64,000 bases of DNA from Verrucomicrobiales bacterium (lineage in GTDB: Bacteria > Verrucomicrobiota > Verrucomicrobiia > Limisphaerales > J093): assembly GCA_024233215.1 (NCBI GenBank), contig JACKPW010000018.1:1-64000 (forward strand), written 5' to 3'. This document shows, one piece after another, positions 43,630 through 56,673 of the stretch (positions are counted from its first letter, which is position 1; each line of letters begins with the position of its first letter). The notes beneath the pieces were generated by a model. The model worked only from the letters and a program-made list of their open reading frames with translations, did not search any database and was not told the DNA's origin. The translations under genes were made by a program, and so were the position numbers.

Positions 43630-43943
43630 ATGCAAACCTCGCTCCTCTGCGCAAAGTGCGGAGCCAGACTGGTGGTAATGGGCGCCGGCGAGGGTGGGGT
43701 GTGTCCCAAGTGCTTCCTGCAAGAGGGCCTGAGCCGGAACCTGGACGTTCCGCAGCCCGGTTCTCCGGATGACCTCGCGTTGCGCGCGCACGCCGACATG
43801 CGGCCCGCCCACTCCCGCCAACCGAACACCGCGTCCGACCACGCCACGCCGGAGACGTCACTCCCGCCGGACGGCCTTCCTGAACCTCCCCAGACCACGA
43901 TGGCCTCACCCGGTCCATCCCTCCCGCCGCCGCCCATTCCGCC
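43630..43943 (+). other. Possible zinc-ribbon N-terminus of the kinase, out of frame
   Basis: ATG 43630 opens MQTSLLCAKCGARLVVMGAG, then GGVCPKCFLQEGL: two CxxC pairs like the zinc ribbon that opens many verrucomicrobial and planctomycete kinases. A Pro-rich linker follows. The kinase begins at 43944 in another frame, so either the genes overlap or one base is wrong near 43940. Confidence 0.4.
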
Positions 43944-47129
<3,186 letters not shown>

Positions 47130-47154
47130 CGCCGAGACGCGAGGAGACACATCC

Positions 47155-47766
47155 ATGGCAAGACTGATCTTCAGCGGTCACAAGTTCCAGGGGCGGGCCT
47201 ATGAACTCATCCTGCCCACAACCACGGTGGGCCGGGGCGAGCACAACACGCTCGTTTTGCACGATCCCTCGGTCTCCCACAGGCATTGCGAGATTCTCGT
47301 TTATGGGGACGAGGTCATCGTCCGCGATCTCGGCTCGAAGAACGGGACCATCGTGAGGGGCGAACGGCTTCATCACCACCAGCGACCGGTTCATCACGGA
47401 GACATGGTGGTCTTCGGAGAGATCGAAGCCCGCGTGGAGTTCGAGGAAACCTCGGACACCGACTCGGACACTGACTTCACCGCGGTTCACGAACACGTCC
47501 GGTTGTTGCGAGAGCGGCAGGAGGGCAAGGCAAAGACGATGCCCGATGCTTCACTCGAACTGGGCGCGGCCCCGGATGATTCCGCCTCCGATCGCACTCT
47601 CATGGTGTCTCCGCCGCCGCAAGCGAACGTCGTGACAGAACTGGCCCCGGCCGCACAATCCAACACTAGGGGGCCTTCGAGGTCCTGGCTGCCTTGGAGG
47701 CTGGTTGTAGGCGTGCTGATTGGCGCGGTGGCCCTGGCGCTGTGGTGGCTCTCCGGGAGTCGCTGA
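47155..47766 (+). CDS. FHA-domain membrane protein
   Basis: A 203-residue protein. The N-terminal FHA domain has TVGRGEHNTLVL, PSVSHRHCEI, DLGSKNGTIVRGERL and HHGDMVVFGE, which include the residues that bind phosphothreonine. An acidic linker and one C-terminal membrane helix (LVVGVLIGAVALALWWLSG) follow. It starts 25 bp after the kinase stop, so the two form an operon and it is a likely kinase substrate or adaptor. Confidence 0.88.
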   Translation: MARLIFSGHKFQGRAYELILPTTTVGRGEHNTLVLHDPSVSHRHCEILVYGDEVIVRDLGSKNGTIVRGERLHHHQRPVHHGDMVVFGEIEARVEFEETSDTDSDTDFTAVHEHVRLLRERQEGKAKTMPDASLELGAAPDDSASDRTLMVSPPPQANVVTELAPAAQSNTRGPSRSWLPWRLVVGVLIGAVALALWWLSGSR

Positions 47767-48134
47767 CTGCGAGAAATCGCGATCCGGCCCTTTCGACTTT
47801 CCCTGAGTTGACCGTCGGCACCGTGCCAGTCTCGAAGGAGGTACCATGCAGGAGCCGCCTCGAAATCCGTCCGTTCCTCTTCAGTCAGTTACACCTGCGG
47901 TGCGCGCTACCCCGTTGACATCGCCCGCGCTACAGCGCTCTGGTAGGAAGACACGTGGCCGGCGGTTAACCCGACTTGGCGGACTCGCCATCGAAATGGG
48001 AAAAATCGGGGCCTGGCGGGTGCGTAAGTGATTGGAAATCAATGAGCACATTTCCGGTTTGGGCCGAAAATGGCCTGTAGTGCCGACCTACCCTGTTCCC
48101 AAGCAAAAGGAGATCGGTATAATGACCGGTCATC
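47767..48134. other. Non-coding stretch before the truncated transposase
   Basis: No supported gene. A small inverted repeat (GGGCCGAAAATGGCC at 48061-48075) and an AAGGAG ribosome-binding site at 48106 belong to the transposase that follows. The left end of that insertion sequence probably lies in this stretch but was not identified. Confidence 0.4.
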
Positions 48135-48425
48135 ATGTTTCTGCGCTGCAAGGTTCGCCGGAAGGGTGGCAAGGAACACCGCACCTGGAGCATTGTGGAA
48201 AACCGCCGGGTGCGCGGCGGCAGGGTGGTCCAACGCCACGTGCTCTATCTCGGGGAAATCAACAGCAGCCAGCGGGAAGCGTGGCGCAAGAGCATCGAGA
48301 TCTTCGAGGAAGGCAGTCCTCGACCCCGCACCGCTTCACTCTTCCCCGAGCAGGATGCCCCGGAGAACCTCATCTACCGCATGGCCCGACGGGCGGGCTT
48401 GAACGACGCGGACTTCCGGTGCGTC
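48135..48425 (+). pseudogene. IS1634-type transposase, 5' fragment
   Basis: MFLRCKVRRKGGKEHRTWSI, VENRRV, then RHVLYLGEINSSQREAWRKS and LFPEQDAP is the characteristic opening of IS1634-type transposases, which are normally around 500-600 residues. Coding sense is lost near 48425, where the integrase 3' end begins on the other strand. The DDE core is missing, so it is a relic. Confidence 0.75.
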
Positions 48426-48429
48426 GTCT

Positions 48430-49560
48430 TCATGAGCAGGACAGGCTTGGCAATTTCGCTACGGCGCTTCGCAGCGTTTCGAGTTCGTGGTGGGTGTAGC
48501 CGCGGCTGACCGCCCTGGACTTGTGGCCGCTGAGCTTCATCCGTAGGTCCTCCGGTACGCCCGCGTTGGCGAGGGCGGTGTTGTAGCTGTGCCGGAGGGC
48601 GTGGAAGCTCTTGCGGGACACGGGACGTTTCCCGGAACCCTGAACCATGTCGGCGTCCAAGCCGGCGCGTTCCAAGATGCCTTTGAATTGCAGACTCAGC
48701 CCACGGCACCCGCCAATCCGGGCCTTCGCGAGCCGCGGCATGAGCGGGCCGGCGGTGTCCCCTGCGATGCTCTCGAGATGCTCCCGAAGCTCGGGATGCA
48801 GAACCGCTACGTGCACCGCGCCGGTCTTCGTCTTCGGGCAAGTGATCGTGCCGGCGAGCAGGTCCACGTCTTCCCACCTGACCTTGACGCATTCGGACAG
48901 CCGAGCCCCGGTGAAGTAGCCAATCCGAATGCATGTTTGCCATTCGGGGTCGGCCTTTTCCAGAAGTATCGCCACTTCGACCGGGGTGAAGGTGCCGCGC
49001 TCCACGGATTGCCGCTTCGGCAGGTCCACCTGCTCAGCAGGATTCACGCTGATCAGTCCTTCCCGACGGGCACGGTTGAACGCGGCCCGCAGGGTCTTGC
49101 CTTCGACCTGAACCGTGGACGGAGCACAACCGGACTTGCTGCGAGCGCTCAGGAAGCCCTGTACGTCCCGGGCGGTGATGGCGGTCAGGGGCAGCCGCGC
49201 CCGGCGGTCGAGATGAGCCAGGAAGCCCTTCACGGTCTGCCCATACCGGAGAGCAGTGCCGGGGGAGTTCAGCGCAGTCTTGGATTCCAGCCACTGGGCC
49301 AGCCAGGCGGCGAGGGTGGGGCTGCGCATTTCCTCGCCGTTGTCGCAGCGGCTGAGAATGTCGGCGAGGACCGTTCGGCATTGCGCCTCGGTCAGCGTGC
49401 CGGCTCCAGCGGCCTTCTCGGTGCGCTCGAACTCCAGGGCAATGGTCAGCGCCTGGCGACGGTCGTTCTGCTTTGTGCTTCGCTTGTGAAGTCGGCCCGC
49501 ACTGTCGCGCCAGAAGGCGAACCAGTAGGGGGAACGGGGTTGTTTGTGAACGCTGGCCAT
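48430..49560 (-). CDS. Tyrosine-type site-specific integrase
   Basis: A 376-residue integrase: an N-terminal arm-binding part (SPYWFAFWRDSAGRLHKRST), core-binding domain (TALRYGQTVKGFLAHLDRRA), and a catalytic domain with R in YFTGARLSECVKVRWEDVD, lysine in CPKTKTGAVHVAVL, H-x-x-R in FHALRHSYNTAL, and LSGHKSRAVSRGYTHHE (H and nucleophile Y). All catalytic residues are present. It is the last accessory gene before guaB, with a tRNA-3'-end-like sequence just beyond. Two GGTAGTAAC repeats (49566, 49577) upstream could be arm sites. Confidence 0.88.
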   Translation of the reverse strand: MASVHKQPRSPYWFAFWRDSAGRLHKRSTKQNDRRQALTIALEFERTEKAAGAGTLTEAQCRTVLADILSRCDNGEEMRSPTLAAWLAQWLESKTALNSPGTALRYGQTVKGFLAHLDRRARLPLTAITARDVQGFLSARSKSGCAPSTVQVEGKTLRAAFNRARREGLISVNPAEQVDLPKRQSVERGTFTPVEVAILLEKADPEWQTCIRIGYFTGARLSECVKVRWEDVDLLAGTITCPKTKTGAVHVAVLHPELREHLESIAGDTAGPLMPRLAKARIGGCRGLSLQFKGILERAGLDADMVQGSGKRPVSRKSFHALRHSYNTALANAGVPEDLRMKLSGHKSRAVSRGYTHHELETLRSAVAKLPSLSCS

Positions 49561-49675
49561 GTCGAGGTAGTAACATGGTAGTAACGTCCCGCCTTGTCTA
49601 GCGAAGCTTGACAACGTCTAGAACACAATACAAAAGGCACATTCAAGGCAATAGAAACGAAAGAATGGAATCCAA

Positions 49676-49699
49676 AGTTCAAATCTAGGCCCCGCCACC
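49676..49699 (+). other. tRNA-3'-end-like sequence, candidate attachment site
   Basis: AGTTCAAATCTAGGCCCCGC followed by CACC resembles a T-loop plus acceptor strand of a tRNA 3' end but with a poorly paired T-stem. It sits 116 bp upstream of the integrase start and 77 bp before guaB, where an att site is expected. Weak evidence. Confidence 0.3.
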
Positions 49700-49775
49700 C
49701 GTCCGACTCCGCGCCGCCCGACTCCGGGCCCGACTCCGGGCTTGTCCCGCACCGGACCCAATGCCATGCTCGCAC

Positions 49776-51341
49776 ATGGCAACGGCAACCAACCCTTCCG
49801 CGATTGACGATCCGTTCTACCGACCGGCGGACGAGTTCTTCCCAGCCGAACGTGGCGTGGCCCTCACCTACGACGACGTCACCCTCGCCACGCTCTATTC
49901 CGAGGTTCTGCCCCGCGATACCTTGCTCGAAACCGCCCTCGCCGCGAACCTCCGACTAAACATCCCCATCATCTCGTCGGACATGGACACCGTCACCGAG
50001 TCCAGCATGGCCATCGCCATGGCGCTCAATGGCGGGCTTGGCCTCATCCACTACAACATGACCGAACGCCAGCAGTTGGCGGAGGTCGGCCGGGTCAAGA
50101 ACCACGTGCATGGCCTGATCCAGGAACCGGCCAAGGTGAGCCCCGGGGAGACCATCGGGGACGTGTTGCGTCTGATCGAAAAGCGCAAATTCGCGTTCAG
50201 CACCTTCCCCGTCGTCGATCCCGAAGGGACCCTCGTGGGGCTTCTGCCCGGCCGCGTGGTAAAACCCCGCTATGCCGATTGGCCCGTGGCCAAGGCCCTC
50301 ACCCCTCGGGCCGAGGTCCACACCGTCCGCCAGGATGCGTTGGGCAAGGACCCGATTGCCTACGCGGACCACTTCTTCGGCCAGCACCCGGGCATCCATA
50401 AACTGCTGGTGGTGGATGAGCAGGACCGGTTGCGGGGCCTGTTCACGATGAGCGACATCGAGCGCATCACCGCCGAGCGCGAAGCCCAATTCAAACCCGC
50501 ACGCGATGCACGATTCCGGCTGATCTGCGGCGCGGCCGTTTCCGCCACGCGCAATGCCTTTGGAGACCTCGATCGGGATCGCATTGTGCGCCACGTCGGC
50601 GCCCTGGTGGAGCGGGGGGTCGACGCCGTGGCCGTCTCAACCGCGCACGGCCATACGCGCGGAGTGGGGGAAAGCGTCCGGTTTATCCGGGAGAACTTTC
50701 CCGACCTGCCGCTGATCGCCGGCAACGTCACCTCCGCTGCCGGGGTGGATTTCCTGGCAGAGGCGGGGGCGAATGCCATCAAGGTCGGCCAGGGACCGGG
50801 GTCCATCTGCACCACCAGGATTGTCGCCGGTGTGGGCATTCCCCAGTTGACCGCACTTTACGTCACAACCCGGGCCGCCCGCGCAAAGGGCGTCACCGTC
50901 ATTGCCGACGGCGGAATCACCAAGTCAGGGGACATCGTAAAGGCCCTGACCCTGGCGGACGCCGTGCTTTGCGGCAGTGTTCTGGCGGGTTGCCAGGAAT
51001 CTCCGGGGGAGGTCATCGAACTCAACGGCAAGCTCTACAAACGCTATCGCGGCATGGGCAGCCTGGCGGCAATGAAGGCGGGATCGGCGGCGCGCTATGG
51101 CCATTCCAAGGACACCGGTCGGAAGCTGGCCGCGGAAGGAATCGAGGCCTTGAAGGAAGCCACCGGCACAGTCGAGGACGTGCTCACCCAGCTGGTCGGT
51201 GGCATCCAGTCGGGTATGGGTTACCTCGGAGCCCCCACCCTGGCGGACCTGCGTCAACGCGCCCGCTACATCCGCGTGAGCCCGGCCGGCCAGCGCGAGG
51301 CCGCCCCGCACGACATCGTGGAGGTCAAGGCGGGGAAGTAG
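49776..51341 (+). CDS. guaB: Inosine-5'-monophosphate dehydrogenase
   Basis: A 521-residue enzyme that oxidises IMP to XMP with NAD in guanine nucleotide synthesis. It has the N-terminal LTYDDVTL, two CBS domains (about 110-240), IPIISSDMDTVT, the catalytic cysteine loop GPGSICTTRIVAGVG, VIADGGITKSGDIVKAL and the flap region YRGMGSLAAMK. A complete, normal housekeeping gene that marks the chromosome side of the island. ATG 49776 is preferred to ATG 49761 because the family starts close to the LTYDDV block. Confidence 0.96.
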   Translation: MATATNPSAIDDPFYRPADEFFPAERGVALTYDDVTLATLYSEVLPRDTLLETALAANLRLNIPIISSDMDTVTESSMAIAMALNGGLGLIHYNMTERQQLAEVGRVKNHVHGLIQEPAKVSPGETIGDVLRLIEKRKFAFSTFPVVDPEGTLVGLLPGRVVKPRYADWPVAKALTPRAEVHTVRQDALGKDPIAYADHFFGQHPGIHKLLVVDEQDRLRGLFTMSDIERITAEREAQFKPARDARFRLICGAAVSATRNAFGDLDRDRIVRHVGALVERGVDAVAVSTAHGHTRGVGESVRFIRENFPDLPLIAGNVTSAAGVDFLAEAGANAIKVGQGPGSICTTRIVAGVGIPQLTALYVTTRAARAKGVTVIADGGITKSGDIVKALTLADAVLCGSVLAGCQESPGEVIELNGKLYKRYRGMGSLAAMKAGSAARYGHSKDTGRKLAAEGIEALKEATGTVEDVLTQLVGGIQSGMGYLGAPTLADLRQRARYIRVSPAGQREAAPHDIVEVKAGK

Positions 51342-51477
51342 GCTCAAACCGCCCGTCGGAGCCGCTCTGATCAGGCCTCTTGACGGAAAGCCACATGGTT
51401 GGAAGGTCTGCGTTCAGGCGGTTTCGTCACCCCGCCACTTGGAGGCGCGATTCTCAACGGACGGGGTGGACCCACGC

Positions 51478-51681
51478 TCAGACCTTCTCACCCAGCAGCC
51501 TGGCGGGTGCCAGGAGCACCGCTCGCAAGGTGTGGAAGAGGACCTCAAACACGAGGAAACCCAACCGAAACGGCAGCGCCAGCAGCCATACGATGGGGAA
51601 CAGAATCAAGGCCAACAGCGCCAGCGGCGCGCAAGACACCAGCAGCAATGTCCAAAGCAGGATGGCGATGAAGAATCTCAT
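51478..51681 (-). CDS. Small membrane protein
   Basis: 67 residues from ATG 51681 (MRFFIAILLWTLLLVSCAPL, then ALLALILFPIVWLLALPFRL): two hydrophobic helices and an amphipathic end. No family is assigned. It sits alone on the minus strand between guaB and the hydrolase gene. The rest of 51342-51828 has no supported feature. Confidence 0.55.
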   Translation of the reverse strand: MRFFIAILLWTLLLVSCAPLALLALILFPIVWLLALPFRLGFLVFEVLFHTLRAVLLAPARLLGEKV

Positions 51682-51828
51682 GTGCGTGCCCATTTGACGC
51701 CCGCCGTCATCGAATACCGGTCTCTCTACCACCAACCACGGCGCAATGCAAGGCGTCGGTCGAGTTCATCAACGCACAAAAAGCCTTGCCCGGAAGGCCC
51801 CGACGGGGGATTCAGGGAGGTGCACGCC

Positions 51829-53256
51829 ATGAGAATGAACCGGTTTGTGATCGGACTCCTTTGCCTGACCGGCGGGCTTGCCCCGGGCTCGGCGCCACTG
51901 CTGGGAGCGGGGGTTTCGACCCGGGTCGGCGTCGCCACCTCGGACATCACGCCGCCCTTGGGAGCGCCAATGGCCGGCTACTACCATGAACGCGGCGCAG
52001 ACGGAGTGCTCGACCCGCTCTTCTGCAAGGCGATGGTCATCGAGTCCGGAGCGGAGAAGGCGGTGCTCGTGACCGTGGATCTCATCCATGTCACGCGGAC
52101 AGTCACGGACCAGGCACGTTCGGCCATCGAGCAGAACACTGGCATCGCCGGCGAGCGGGTGATGATCAGCGCCACGCACGCCCACACGGGACCCGAGTTG
52201 ACCCGGCAGGGCGTTCGCAGTGGCACGATGGGGGGGAACCGGCCCGTCGCGGTCGAATACACCGTCGGCCTTCCCGGACGCATCGCGGAAACCGTGAAGC
52301 AGGCCAACATCGCCCTTGCTCCGGCGGAACTCCTCCGGGCCAACGGAAGCTGTGAGGGACTGACCTTCAACCGCCGCTTCTTCATGCGAGACGGCACCGT
52401 CGGCTGGAATCCCGGCAAACGGAATCCCAACATCGCCCTTGTCGCGGGTCCGACCGATCCCGAGGTTGCGCTGCTCTACGCCCAAAGGCCGGGAGCCCGC
52501 AGTCCCCGTGAAGCCGTGGCCACCTACGTGAACTTTGCCATGCACCCGGACACCACCGGCGGCAGCAAGTACAGCGCCGATTGGCCCGGCGCCTTGAGCC
52601 GCGTGCTGGCCGCCTACCTTGGCCCGGAACATGTCACCCTCCTGGGCAACGGCACCTGCGGTAATCTGAATCACATCGACGTCTCGTGGTCGGGGCCGCA
52701 GAGCGGCCCCTTCGAGCAGGAACGGATCGCCACGATCCTCGGAGCCACAGTCTTCCAGGCGCTCAAGGATCTGGAACCCGTCTCCCCCGGCACCATTCGG
52801 GCGCGCGCCGAACGCGTCAGCCTCCCCGCCCGCCAGGTCAGCAGGGAGGAGATCGCGGAAGCCCGCGCCACGGTCGCTTCGGCAACCGACGATCGCGGCG
52901 GCAACTTCATGAAGTTGGTGCGCGGATACCGCACGCTGGACATCGTCGAGCGCGAGGGCCGTCCCTTCGAGGTCGAGGTTCAGGCAATCACCCTGGGCCC
53001 GGACCTCGCATGGGTCGGGTTGCCCGGCGAGGTCTTCGTCGAACTCGGCCTCGCCATCAAGCGGCGTTCCCCATTCCCCCGCACGTTTGTCGTCGAACTC
53101 GCCAACGAGAACATCGGCTACATCCCGGACCGGCGCAGCTACGCCGAGGGAAACTACGAACCGGAAAGCGCCCGTTGCGCCGCCGGCTCCGGCGAACAGC
53201 TGGTGGAAGCGGCCGTGAAGCTGCTGACGTCACTGCACGAATCCTCCACCCCATGA
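51829..53256 (+). CDS. Secreted neutral/alkaline ceramidase-like hydrolase
   Basis: A 475-residue protein with signal peptide (FVIGLLCLTGGLAPGSAPL) and the metal-binding core of the neutral ceramidase-like family: VGVATSDITPPLGAPMAGYY, MISATHAHTGPE (metal histidines), FAMHPDTTGG and a NGTCGNLNHID block. Many bacterial members are annotated only as neutral/alkaline non-lysosomal ceramidase-domain proteins and the true substrate is unknown. A GGGAGG ribosome-binding site precedes ATG 51829. Three rightward exported enzymes begin here. Confidence 0.78.
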   Translation: MRMNRFVIGLLCLTGGLAPGSAPLLGAGVSTRVGVATSDITPPLGAPMAGYYHERGADGVLDPLFCKAMVIESGAEKAVLVTVDLIHVTRTVTDQARSAIEQNTGIAGERVMISATHAHTGPELTRQGVRSGTMGGNRPVAVEYTVGLPGRIAETVKQANIALAPAELLRANGSCEGLTFNRRFFMRDGTVGWNPGKRNPNIALVAGPTDPEVALLYAQRPGARSPREAVATYVNFAMHPDTTGGSKYSADWPGALSRVLAAYLGPEHVTLLGNGTCGNLNHIDVSWSGPQSGPFEQERIATILGATVFQALKDLEPVSPGTIRARAERVSLPARQVSREEIAEARATVASATDDRGGNFMKLVRGYRTLDIVEREGRPFEVEVQAITLGPDLAWVGLPGEVFVELGLAIKRRSPFPRTFVVELANENIGYIPDRRSYAEGNYEPESARCAAGSGEQLVEAAVKLLTSLHESSTP

Positions 53257-53382
53257 ACCGAGCGACGGAGTCAGTCCTGCCGCCATTGGCGGTGCTCCCT
53301 CTCCCGATGGTGAGGGCTGACCCCCAAGCCGCCCGGCCGGTTCAAGGCCCACTCCATGTGCAATCGTGAAGCCGAGATCCCC

Positions 53383-54717
53383 ATGAATCAGACCGTCCTG
53401 ACCATCCCGGAGCGCCGCCTGCCGCGACGGAGATTCTTGCAGACCACCTCCGCATTGGGCGGTGCCGCCGTCATGGGTTCCCTGCCTCTCGAACGTGCTG
53501 TGCACGCTGCCGGCAGCGGGACAATCCGCATCGGGCTCATCGGTTGCGGTGGCCGCGGCACCGCCGCCGCCATCAATGCCATGAACGCAGGGCCCGACGT
53601 GACACTGGTTGCCATGGCGGAGCTGTTCCGCGAACGCCTGGACGAATCGTTGGCCGGTCTGCGTGCCGCCAAGCCGAGCCAGACGCGCGTGACGCCGGGA
53701 CGTTGCTTCCTGGGCTTCGACGCCCATCGCGACCTGCTCACCGGTGAAGTGGACGCCGTGATCATCGCACCCACGTCCCACTTCATTCCCGCGATCTTTC
53801 AGACGGCCGTCGCAGCCGGGAAACACGTCTTCTGCGAAAAGCCCCACGGCATCGACATCCCCGGCTTGAAGCTCTCGATGGCGGCGGCCAACGCGGCGCG
53901 GGAGAAGGGGTTGAACGTGGTCTCGGGGCTCTGCTGGCGTTACGACCCAGGGGTGCGCGCGACGATGCAACAGGTGCACGAGGGCCGCATCGGGGACATC
54001 CTCGCCATCCAGGAGACGTACGTCTCGGTGCCCTACATCCTGCGCGACCGCCGGCCCGGCCAGGGCGAAATGGAGTGGCAGTTGTGGAACTGGTATCATT
54101 TCAACTGGCTCTCGGGTGACCAGACCGCCCAGCAACTCATCCACAGCCTCGACAAGGCCTCCTGGGCCCTGGGCGACCACCCACCGGTCAAGGCATGGGG
54201 AATGGGTGGCCGGCAGACCTGCCTGGGACCGCAATACGGCGACCAGTTCGATCACCAGGCCGTGGTGTTCGAATACGATGCCGGCGTTCGTGTCTTCGGC
54301 TTCACGCGGGACCAACCCGCCTGCTGGAACAACACCTCCGACTACCTCATGGGAACCAAGGGACGCTGCGATCTGCTGAACCGCCGCATCGAGGGTGAAC
54401 GACCCTGGCACTACGACGGTCCGCGCGAGAACATGTACGACGTGGAACATCGCGAACTGTTCGACGCCATCCGGAACGGTCGCCCCATCAACAACGGCCA
54501 TTACATGTGCCTCAGCAGCGCCCTCGCCATCATGGCGCAGATGGCCTGCTACAGCGGGTCCGTGGTCACTTATGAGGATGCGATGCAGAGCGAACGCTCG
54601 TTCGCATTGTCACACTATGCTTGGGATGTGGAACCGCCCGTGAAACCTGACGCCACCGGCCGCTATCCCACGGCCATGCCGGGGCCCGCCGAATACGAAC
54701 AATGGAGAATGCCATGA
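53383..54717 (+). CDS. Gfo/Idh/MocA-family oxidoreductase, Tat-exported
   Basis: A 444-residue enzyme with a Tat signal (RRRFLQTTSALGGAAVMG) and an NAD(P)-binding Rossmann start IRIGLIGCGGRGTAAA, followed by the family's EKPHGID motif (catalytic-lysine region). The C-terminal domain ends with the HYAWDVEP region common in Verrucomicrobiota and Planctomycetes. It probably oxidises a sugar derivative in the periplasm. Its stop overlaps the next gene (ATGA at 54714), pairing it with a sugar isomerase. Confidence 0.88.
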   Translation: MNQTVLTIPERRLPRRRFLQTTSALGGAAVMGSLPLERAVHAAGSGTIRIGLIGCGGRGTAAAINAMNAGPDVTLVAMAELFRERLDESLAGLRAAKPSQTRVTPGRCFLGFDAHRDLLTGEVDAVIIAPTSHFIPAIFQTAVAAGKHVFCEKPHGIDIPGLKLSMAAANAAREKGLNVVSGLCWRYDPGVRATMQQVHEGRIGDILAIQETYVSVPYILRDRRPGQGEMEWQLWNWYHFNWLSGDQTAQQLIHSLDKASWALGDHPPVKAWGMGGRQTCLGPQYGDQFDHQAVVFEYDAGVRVFGFTRDQPACWNNTSDYLMGTKGRCDLLNRRIEGERPWHYDGPRENMYDVEHRELFDAIRNGRPINNGHYMCLSSALAIMAQMACYSGSVVTYEDAMQSERSFALSHYAWDVEPPVKPDATGRYPTAMPGPAEYEQWRMP

Positions 54718-55625
54718 ACCTCAGCAACCGCCGCTCGTTTCTTCAGCAGATCGCCGTCGCTGCCGCCGGTAGTGCCGGGCTTCCCAGGACCCTTGCCGCC
54801 GACCCACCCCCACCGCGCGACTACGCGATCGGCTGTTACACCCGGCCCTGGGACCAACTCGAACTCGGCGCCGCCCTCGACGGTATCGCCGAAGCCGGTT
54901 ACCGCTACGCCGGTATCATGACCGCGAAGGGCAAGTCCTGGGTCATCATCACGCCCGAGACCACCGTGGAAGAGGCGGCGAAGGTGGGCGACGAAGTGCG
55001 CCAGCGCGGCCTGAAAACGTCGTCCGTTTACGGCGATTTCAAACCGACCTCCGCCGTTGCGGACGGCGTGAAGGCCTTGACGCGGTTGATCGACAACGCG
55101 GCGGCATGCGGTTCGCCCGACCTGTTGCTGGGCGGCACCGGGGACCCGGCGTTGTCCGACGCCTATTACAAGGCCGTCGCCGAATGCTGTGATCTCGCGG
55201 CGGCCAAGAAAGTGCGTCTGACCATCAAGCCGCATGGCGGGTTGAATGCCACCGGCCCGCAATGCCGCCGGATCATCGAACAGGTCGGCCATCCGAACTT
55301 CCGGCTCTGGTACGATGCGGGCAACATCTTCTACTACTCCGACGGTGCCCTCGATCCTGTGGCCGACGCCGCGACGGTCGATGGCCTGGTCGCCGGCATG
55401 AGCGTGAAGGACTTCCTGCCACCGAAGGAAGTCATGGTGACCCCGGGCACCGGCCGCGTGGATTTCCCCAAGGTCTTCGCCACGCTGCGCGCGGGAGGGT
55501 TCACCCGCGGCCCGCTCGTCGTGGAATGCACGGCGCGCGGCGACGGGCTCGACGTCACCGCCGAAGCCCGCAAGGCACGGGAGTTCCTGGAAGGACTCCT
55601 GGCTGGGATGGCAAGGCCTCGCTGA
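54714..55625 (+). CDS. Sugar phosphate isomerase/epimerase-like TIM barrel, exported
   Basis: A 303-residue AP-endonuclease-2-type TIM barrel (xylose-isomerase-like): signal region MNLSNRRSFLQQIAVAAAGS, then strands GLKTSSVYGDF, LTIKPHGGL, FRLWYDAGNIFYY and PLVVECTARGDG. The E, H, D and H metal residues of the family are partly recognisable. Translationally coupled to the Gfo/Idh enzyme, so the two likely act in sequence on one sugar. The exact reaction is unknown. Confidence 0.8.
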   Translation: MNLSNRRSFLQQIAVAAAGSAGLPRTLAADPPPPRDYAIGCYTRPWDQLELGAALDGIAEAGYRYAGIMTAKGKSWVIITPETTVEEAAKVGDEVRQRGLKTSSVYGDFKPTSAVADGVKALTRLIDNAAACGSPDLLLGGTGDPALSDAYYKAVAECCDLAAAKKVRLTIKPHGGLNATGPQCRRIIEQVGHPNFRLWYDAGNIFYYSDGALDPVADAATVDGLVAGMSVKDFLPPKEVMVTPGTGRVDFPKVFATLRAGGFTRGPLVVECTARGDGLDVTAEARKAREFLEGLLAGMARPR

Positions 55626-55812
55626 ATCCGACACCGGGCGGCGATCCAATTCGCGGTTCGGCCATGGGAACCGGATGACCTGCCTTTGCGTTCATGCACC
55701 GCAGCCCTCCACCGCCACGGGCTCCATCGCTTTGATCATCACAGATAGTGTGCCTATGTATATGTATTTTTGTATTGACAATCTCCGCCTTGAGAGCCAA
55801 CTATCGCGCGTC

Positions 55813-56637
55813 ATGCAGCCACCTACCTGTCATTCCAGAAGTGACGACTTCAAGTCTTCGAAGGGTAACGCCGTTCCAACCGGGCGATCTCGCAGGCTGT
55901 GCAATCCATGGCGCTACCGCGCCATGCTCCTCACAGCGATGGGGTTGTCTTCATCCCTCACAGTGAATGCCTCCCTCTCCGTCGTGGAGATCGTGGGACT
56001 GTCGAATGGCATCCCGGGCATTATCAGGACAGTCAATTCGCTTCGGGGCAGCCTGACCGTCGTGCCTTCCTCCGCCCTTGGGGAATGGCACTTCGTGGTC
56101 GGAGGAACGAATTTCACGCCATCGGGGACCGAGTACTGGGGTGGGCGACTCCACGTGCAGAGGGACCTTCTTACCGGACGGTTTCACTTCAAGTCCTTCG
56201 ACCGCGACCCCACCACAGGCCTCTGGCTCTTGCTCACCAAGGATCCGTTTCCTATCGGCGATTCACAGGGGCGCCCGGCCACCCGCGTGAACGTTTTCAG
56301 CTGTCCGCTGGCGCCTTCTGGTTTGACAGTCGTGTATGAGCTGGAGAACTTCAAAGTGGATGTTTGGGTCAACTCGATCAGCTATACCGGCCGACGGCCC
56401 ACGGGTCCCTTCGAGAGCTACCTCAAATCCCATGTGACCAAGGAATCCCAGTCCGTCTCACAGCCACTCCCACCCTTCGAAGCCCACATCAGCAAGTGCG
56501 TGTCTCTCCCGCTGACGGGGACCTTGCGTGTGGACCCGCCCCCAACGTACCTGACGTTCACTTATGAGGGGCCCGGGACGTCGTTCGTCTACTCATGGCC
56601 CATGCTGCAATGGGTGGGAAACGCGTGGGACTATTAG
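55813..56637 (+). CDS. Hypothetical exported protein
   Basis: 274 residues from ATG 55813, an uncertain start because the likely signal segment (MLLTAMGLSSSLTVNASLS) begins ~35 residues in, at ATG 55924. The rest is beta-rich (GEWHFVVGGTNFTPSGTEYW, LTFTYEGPGTSFVYSW) without a recognised domain. It lies between the isomerase and another unknown exported protein. The AT-rich stretch just upstream (55740-55780) may hold its promoter. Confidence 0.5.
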   Translation: MQPPTCHSRSDDFKSSKGNAVPTGRSRRLCNPWRYRAMLLTAMGLSSSLTVNASLSVVEIVGLSNGIPGIIRTVNSLRGSLTVVPSSALGEWHFVVGGTNFTPSGTEYWGGRLHVQRDLLTGRFHFKSFDRDPTTGLWLLLTKDPFPIGDSQGRPATRVNVFSCPLAPSGLTVVYELENFKVDVWVNSISYTGRRPTGPFESYLKSHVTKESQSVSQPLPPFEAHISKCVSLPLTGTLRVDPPPTYLTFTYEGPGTSFVYSWPMLQWVGNAWDY

Positions 56638-56673
56638 GACACGAGTGTTCAAACAACTCACCCTGTCACCATC

